This document shows, piece by piece, positions 59,262 to 64,000 of a stretch of 64,000 bases of DNA. Origin of the DNA: an uncultured Acetatifactor sp. GTDB taxonomy: Bacteria > Bacillota > Clostridia > Lachnospirales > Lachnospiraceae. The notes below the pieces were generated by a model. The model was not told where the DNA came from. It made no database searches and saw nothing but the letters and a program-made list of their open reading frames with translations. Every line of letters begins with the position of its first letter. Position 1 is the stretch's first letter. A program made the translations under genes and the position numbers. Location: NCBI GenBank assembly GCA_910578185.1, contig CAJTPN010000014.1, forward strand, positions 1-64,000. The letters are read 5' to 3'.

Positions 59262-59305
59262 ACGAAAGAGGGTGAGAGGCTGATAGGCCTCTCACCCTCT
59301 TTCGT
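59262..59305. terminator. Long hairpin between convergent genes
   Basis: 19-bp perfect stem: ACGAAAGAGGGTGAGAGGC (59262-59280) and its complement (59287-59305), 6-nt loop. There is no long T-run on either side, but its symmetry and position suit a bidirectional terminator. Confidence 0.75.
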
Positions 59306-59357
59306 ATGTAATGGCAAATAGGATTGGAACCTTCGTATTATGTGAGAATCACAAAAT

Positions 59358-62300
59358 TTAAGCCAGCAGGTTTAAGATCATATTGATGCTTTGATTGGCC
59401 TGCGTCAATATGGAGGTTCCGGCCTGCTGCATAATATTGAGCATGGACTGCCGCACCAACTCGGTATTTATATCCGTATCCCGAATGAGGGATTCCGCGC
59501 TTTGCAGATTTTCTTCTTTGTTTTTATTGTTGTTGATGGCGTATTCCAGACGGTTTTGTATACTTCCGAAGGTACTGCGCAGGGAAGAAATTTTTTCCTG
59601 AGCATTGCTTAGACGATCCAGTGCCTTTGTGGCATATTTGATCCCGGAGATACACAAAGACCCCATACCCAGCAAAGTAGTGCTGAATTCGCTTCTTGGC
59701 AGTTCTATGTAATCAGGATTCTCATCGCTTAACTGAATGCGCAGCTCCGGATCTTCCAAATCTCCGTCCTCGTCAAAGAACACCTCATCTCTGGCGCTTC
59801 CCGATACCCAACTGATGGTATGTTGATCCACAAGCTTGTGGGATATTTTTACCCTGCCGGTATCCGGATCCAGACTTGCCACCACGGGGGCGTCAATTTC
59901 CTCTAACTTATTGTTAAATTCGTCAATCAGTTCATCACCATTATATTTCCCCGGTTCCAGGTCGATGGAATATATTTTACCGTCCACGTTGAAGGTCATT
60001 TCCGTTTCATCAGGCTTTACCGTCACGCCTTTGCTCACATCTCTTGTCCCTATAATGTATGCGGGAATCATTTTGCCCTGGGTCTGATAAAAAATTTCAA
60101 AAGCCGCATTTCCGCTCACACCCTCAATGATAAATTCTCCTTCTTCTGGCGCCGGAACCTTTCCGGAAAGACTGAAGTTTAAAGCGCGCTCGTCATTTCC
60201 GCCGGCTACTCCGCTGCTGATGCCGCCTACGCCCACTTGAATCAGCCCGGCAGGCAGGCCCATTTCCAACATTTTTTCATCAAACTTTTTCTGTAAATGA
60301 TTTTTCAGGGCATCGCTGTTATATCTGCCTGGATCCAGCGTTATCTGTATTTTATGTGTGTTTCCGCCAAAGGTCATCTCAAAAATCAATTCGTCGCTGA
60401 TTCCTTTTCTAATGTCCACCGGATTGGTTTTGACATCCTGTCGTCCTACCACATAAGCCCGAACCACGTCCTGATAGCCGTCCTGCTCACCAACGTTCTG
60501 TGCGTCGTTATGCTTGGTTCTGGCATTCATCACATACTGGTAAAAACCGCCGTCAAGGTTGGAGAATTGGTATTGATTGCCATAATTGGGGGCTGCCAGT
60601 TCCACTCCGTTGGCGTTCACTGTGACCTGAATCTTGCCTGGGCCCGTCTGAGCGTCAATCTTTCCCTGCAGCTCATTTTTTAATTGCTCATAGGTATATG
60701 TTTTTTCATCCAAGGTAACGGAAATGGAATGGTTTTTTCCAGGCTCTGTAAAAGTGAACTGCAGGGACTTGTTGAACTGGTCAATTGTCACAGGGCCGTT
60801 TAGGTTTGCGCCGTCAACTTTACTGTAGTTTCTGGAATGGTAACCAGCGTGGGAAGTCGGGGATACGGTTGTCACCGTCGGTTTTGCCAGTCCGCCGCCG
60901 GTGTTGGAAGAAATGGATACTTTTTTGTCGGGCATGGGATTACCATTGGTATCCACTGCCGTAAGCTTCAGGTTATCGTTGACCCATTCGGCCTTGACGC
61001 CCGGAATGATCACGGTGGAGGAGCCGTAAATGGCTTCCATGCTGCTGTTTGTGCCGGAATCATATGACATCTTAAGGCTTGCGCCAGAACTAGTGGTGGT
61101 TGTGGTGGTAAAGCGAAGTCTGGAACCATCGAAATCCGCTACCACCCCTACGGCACTCAGTTTGCCGTTGAGCATGGCAAGAAAAGCGCTGCGGTCATAA
61201 GTACCCGTATCCAGCTGAACCGTATGCAGCGTACCGTTTACGGTAATTTTAAAATTTTGTTTACCGGGCGCGATGGTAATCGACTCTTTGGTATCAAGAG
61301 GCACCACCAGCTGCGCGGCTTCCAGGGGACCAAACAGGGCGTCCATGGCATTGCCCGCCGCCTTTGTATCGTAGGAGATTGATACATTGCTTCCGCCGGC
61401 CTGGGAGGTGAGGGATAGTTTTCCGCTTGTATAGGACGCGCGAATTCCGGTGGATGTCTTGCCAAGCTGTGTATTAATCTGGTTTATGATGGAAGAGGGG
61501 GAATAGTTCCCGTTTTGCAGCGTCAGTTCCACGGACTGCGTTTTGCCGTTTTCCGTGTACTGAAAGGAAAATTTATTATGTTTGTCGTCAATTTTAATGG
61601 AACTTATAAGGTTCTGTGTACTGGTACATACGGCGGCAGAGTCCCGGGTGTTTAAATAGCTTAAAAAGCTGCTGTCCACCGTACTGCAGTGGATGGAAGT
61701 GTGGTCTCCGGCCTCGCCCAGGGGAAGTCGGGAGGTCAGGGTGATTTTCTGACCGCTTAACGAGACAATTGCACCGCCCATTCCGGTTCCGAATGCCGCG
61801 TCTATCTTCTTTTGCAATTCTGCAACCAGCTGCGCTGGCGTGTATGTCCCGTGGGTTAGCTTTATTTCTTTCCTGGCGCCTCCCGTTCCGTTTTCCAGGA
61901 TATTCAAGCTCAGGTTCAGCGAATCGTTACCGCTTCCGATCACCATGGTAGACTTTAATGAGGGACCTAATTCCAGAACGGCCGGCGTATGGTGATAATC
62001 CCCCGCTACCCCCTCGGAGCCTTTTGTTTCTCCTCGTGCGATAATATTTTGACCCCATTGGGTTACCGTTGAGCTGCCTTTCCCCGAAACCGTAAAGTGG
62101 CGGCCGGAATTGGTATCAGATACATTGTTAAAGGTATTTACAACGGTGGTGCTGGACGCCTTGATGGTATTGTTGATGGCATTCTTAATCTCTTCCTGAG
62201 TAGGGTTGGAGCTTGGGAAGGTTACATGATGGGTTTTCCCGTCCACGATGATATCCATGCCGTTGGAATTGACATCGTTTATCGTACCGTTCAGTATGAT

Positions 62301-64000
62301 GGAGCCGTTTCCTGTGATGGTAGCGGTGGTGGTAGTGGTTCCTACGAATAATGTATTATAACCGGTGTTCCCGGAAACGGCAGACGCAGTGACGCCCATA
62401 AGATCACTCCCTGTAACTTCTTCCAGTTGGATCTTGATACCGTTTGAACAGGCGGTTACTATCCCGCTGCAGGCGGAACCGGCTATTTTATTGTTGATTT
62501 CCGCAATCAGATCGTCCAGGGTATTGTATGTTGTCGCCGCCAGCTTGATCTCCACTGTGGAAGCGGAGGAAGTACCGGTCTGGCGGTAATTGATTTTAAA
62601 GGAGTTGTTTGTGGAATTCAGTGTAATTGGTGCGGTCAGCTGCTTGCTGCCGGTGAAGTAAGCGGCGCTGTCTGCCTTAGACTCGTTTTGCACGGAGGCT
62701 TTCGTTCCATACTGATTAAACTTTCTGTCCACAAAGAGGGTATTGTAAGCGCTGCAGTTTTTATCTATGTTGATATGGCTGTCCAACCCTTTGATGTTTG
62801 ATTTGATCTCCAGTCCCTGAAAGTAGGTATAACGGGCCGAAGAAGGAATATAAGATGAAGTGGAAGGGGGCATCCCCGTATCAATTTGCTGGCTGGTAAT
62901 CACAGATGCCGTCAGATCCAGCTGTTCCTGTTGAAAAAAGGAATTTATCATGGAAGAAATCTGCGACATGGTATAGCTGCCCGGGGCAAACGTCATGCTG
63001 ACGGGGGAAGAGCAGTCGTTTGGCTGCAGTGTAAGTGTATCGTTTTGACCGGCTACAATGTTTATTCTGTTGTGTTCCGGATCATAGGAGTTGGTACTCA
63101 GCACATAACCGCCCTTAAAGATTGCCTCGTGTTTTTCGATACTGCCGTGATGTACATTGTCATAAAATACGGAAGTGTACAGCCCTCCGTCAATTTTGAA
63201 CATATTGCCTTTAAAACCGGTGACCATGGCGGCAGAGCTGCCAAGCTTGATACCTGTGCCATAAGCGGTTGCCTCCACGGAGGTGCCCGCCAGCTGGTCG
63301 TTTAGCATCTTGATCAGCTCCGCCCGCGTATGATAGCCGGGTTTGAGGGTGACGGTTTTTTCCAGCGTGGGTGAACCGTCAAAATATTCTATGGAAAATG
63401 TCATGGAATCGTTTTTGTCCTGTTCGATTCTTAAAGTGGAATTCTCCGTGGGAAATATGGTGGTACCGATAAGCGAACCAATGGTGCCGCCTTTCCCCAT
63501 TTCGTACAGGAGATAGGACAGACTGCCGGAAACGGCATCAAGAGCGGCGCCGCCCTCCAGAGAAGCGTCAATATATCCGTTCTGGTTATGCTGCAGGTAA
63601 AGCCTTATACTTTCGCCCATGGAACCGGACAATTCGCTGTCGATTTCGTCAAGCAACTCCATCGTGGTATATTCTCCCGGTTTTACGTAAACCGTCATGG
63701 TTGAGACACTGCTTTGTTCCGTTTCGCGATATAAAAAGGTAAGTTCATTCTCACCTGCCCTGATTACATGCTTGTCGGCGATATCCCACTTTACATTGCC
63801 TACGCATTCATGCCAATACTGTTTGTGCTCAGAGAAAACATTCTTCTCATTGAATTTTGTCGTAGTGCTGATGCGGTTCAGCTCCACTTTCAGCTGCTCA
63901 AATTCGGCTTCCAAGGCAGCCCGGTCGCTGACCGAATTTGTCCCGTTGAGGGACTTAACGGTTAACTCTGTCATTCTGTGAACCATGTCCTGCGCTTCTT
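59358..64000 (-). CDS. Giant flagellin (5' end beyond the window)
   Basis: At least 1546 residues are visible; the N-terminus lies past the right edge (about 85 residues missing by comparison with flagellins). The retained part of the N-terminal D0/D1 rod (AQDMVHRMTELTVKSLNGTN, then RAALEAEFEQLKVELNRI) and the full C-terminal rod (FGSIQNRLEYAINNN, then LIRDTDINTELVRQSM...ILTQANQSINMIL) identify flagellin. Between them about 1350 residues contain roughly eleven repeats of a beta-hairpin plus helix, with consensus V-x-L-x-x-G-x-Y-x-x-x-x-L-x-x-x-IN, recalling the flagellin hook IN motif. Ordinary flagellins have 270-550 residues. The product should be exported and form the filament, with a very large exposed domain. 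A hairpin at 59262-59305 ends the transcript. Confidence 0.9.
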   Translation of the reverse strand, partial: EAQDMVHRMTELTVKSLNGTNSVSDRAALEAEFEQLKVELNRISTTTKFNEKNVFSEHKQYWHECVGNVKWDIADKHVIRAGENELTFLYRETEQSSVSTMTVYVKPGEYTTMELLDEIDSELSGSMGESIRLYLQHNQNGYIDASLEGGAALDAVSGSLSYLLYEMGKGGTIGSLIGTTIFPTENSTLRIEQDKNDSMTFSIEYFDGSPTLEKTVTLKPGYHTRAELIKMLNDQLAGTSVEATAYGTGIKLGSSAAMVTGFKGNMFKIDGGLYTSVFYDNVHHGSIEKHEAIFKGGYVLSTNSYDPEHNRINIVAGQNDTLTLQPNDCSSPVSMTFAPGSYTMSQISSMINSFFQQEQLDLTASVITSQQIDTGMPPSTSSYIPSSARYTYFQGLEIKSNIKGLDSHINIDKNCSAYNTLFVDRKFNQYGTKASVQNESKADSAAYFTGSKQLTAPITLNSTNNSFKINYRQTGTSSASTVEIKLAATTYNTLDDLIAEINNKIAGSACSGIVTACSNGIKIQLEEVTGSDLMGVTASAVSGNTGYNTLFVGTTTTTATITGNGSIILNGTINDVNSNGMDIIVDGKTHHVTFPSSNPTQEEIKNAINNTIKASSTTVVNTFNNVSDTNSGRHFTVSGKGSSTVTQWGQNIIARGETKGSEGVAGDYHHTPAVLELGPSLKSTMVIGSGNDSLNLSLNILENGTGGARKEIKLTHGTYTPAQLVAELQKKIDAAFGTGMGGAIVSLSGQKITLTSRLPLGEAGDHTSIHCSTVDSSFLSYLNTRDSAAVCTSTQNLISSIKIDDKHNKFSFQYTENGKTQSVELTLQNGNYSPSSIINQINTQLGKTSTGIRASYTSGKLSLTSQAGGSNVSISYDTKAAGNAMDALFGPLEAAQLVVPLDTKESITIAPGKQNFKITVNGTLHTVQLDTGTYDRSAFLAMLNGKLSAVGVVADFDGSRLRFTTTTTTSSGASLKMSYDSGTNSSMEAIYGSSTVIIPGVKAEWVNDNLKLTAVDTNGNPMPDKKVSISSNTGGGLAKPTVTTVSPTSHAGYHSRNYSKVDGANLNGPVTIDQFNKSLQFTFTEPGKNHSISVTLDEKTYTYEQLKNELQGKIDAQTGPGKIQVTVNANGVELAAPNYGNQYQFSNLDGGFYQYVMNARTKHNDAQNVGEQDGYQDVVRAYVVGRQDVKTNPVDIRKGISDELIFEMTFGGNTHKIQITLDPGRYNSDALKNHLQKKFDEKMLEMGLPAGLIQVGVGGISSGVAGGNDERALNFSLSGKVPAPEEGEFIIEGVSGNAAFEIFYQTQGKMIPAYIIGTRDVSKGVTVKPDETEMTFNVDGKIYSIDLEPGKYNGDELIDEFNNKLEEIDAPVVASLDPDTGRVKISHKLVDQHTISWVSGSARDEVFFDEDGDLEDPELRIQLSDENPDYIELPRSEFSTTLLGMGSLCISGIKYATKALDRLSNAQEKISSLRSTFGSIQNRLEYAINNNKNKEENLQSAESLIRDTDINTELVRQSMLNIMQQAGTSILTQANQSINMILNLLA

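Overview
The window looks like chromosome from a motile, anaerobic Gram-positive of the Lachnospiraceae (class Clostridia). Evidence: moderate G+C, strong AGGAGG ribosome sites, textbook TTGACA-17-TATAAT promoters, single-membrane wall proteins, a PPi-type phosphofructokinase, families common in that group (DUF4317, DUF4250, C_GCAxxG_C_C), an orphan ASKHA ATPase and a giant flagellin. No phage, plasmid, rRNA operon, CRISPR array or intact insertion sequence was seen. Species was not determined.

Layout. 0.3-5.7 kb: UvrD/PcrA-type helicase with an 18-bp repeat tract and a Cys/His tail, then a chemoreceptor. 5.7-11.1 kb: very large secreted PL11 rhamnogalacturonan lyase with a recent 624-bp internal duplication. 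11.3-18 kb: MATE exporter, hybrid histidine kinase, and a phosphodiesterase fused to a C_GCAxxG_C_C domain. 18-25 kb: DUF4317 protein, MscL with zinc ribbon, TPR lipoprotein, mntP behind a yybP-ykoY Mn2+ riboswitch, a wall-binding repeat protein and a cold-shock gene with a leader hairpin. 25-31 kb: membrane-anchored EIIA-like protein lacking the active histidine, a papain-fold protein, a MITE-like palindrome and a CsoR/CopA copper module. 31-36 kb: MotA/ExbB-like plus OmpA-like motor pair (ZorAB-like), then ClpB. 36-45 kb: LCP ligase, DUF4250 and ASKHA genes, second chemoreceptor, asymmetric heterodimeric ABC exporter. 45-49 kb: small flavoprotein, PPi-PFK, polysaccharide deacetylase, DUF1905 protein, small helical protein, KptA, decayed nucleotidyltransferase, tRNA-Thr. 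49.8-59.2 kb: large GT-C-like membrane protein, class A PBP, YigZ, MgtE with an overlapping small ORF, and a DUF1905/C39-like fusion. 59.4-64 kb: giant flagellin running off the right edge.

Themes. Metal homeostasis is well represented, with readable regulation at mntP (riboswitch) and copA (CsoR operators lying in the promoter spacer); mgtE is a third metal transporter. Sensing and motility are represented by two chemoreceptors, a hybrid kinase with a c-di-GMP phosphodiesterase behind it, and the flagellin. Envelope building includes PBP1A, LCP, deacetylase, wall-binding protein and a GT-C-like protein. Several proteins carry low-complexity or tandem-duplicated inserts (helicase, lyase, CopA, wall-binding protein, flagellin).

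The strongest candidates for something unusual are the redox-domain/degenerate-GGDEF/EAL fusion, the ZorAB-like motor pair without Zorya effectors, the giant flagellin built from repeated hairpin-helix units, the membrane-tethered pseudo-EIIA, the palindromic MITE-like element at 26.77-26.93 kb and the cspA-leader hairpin. All calls were made by reading; no database search or folding program was run.
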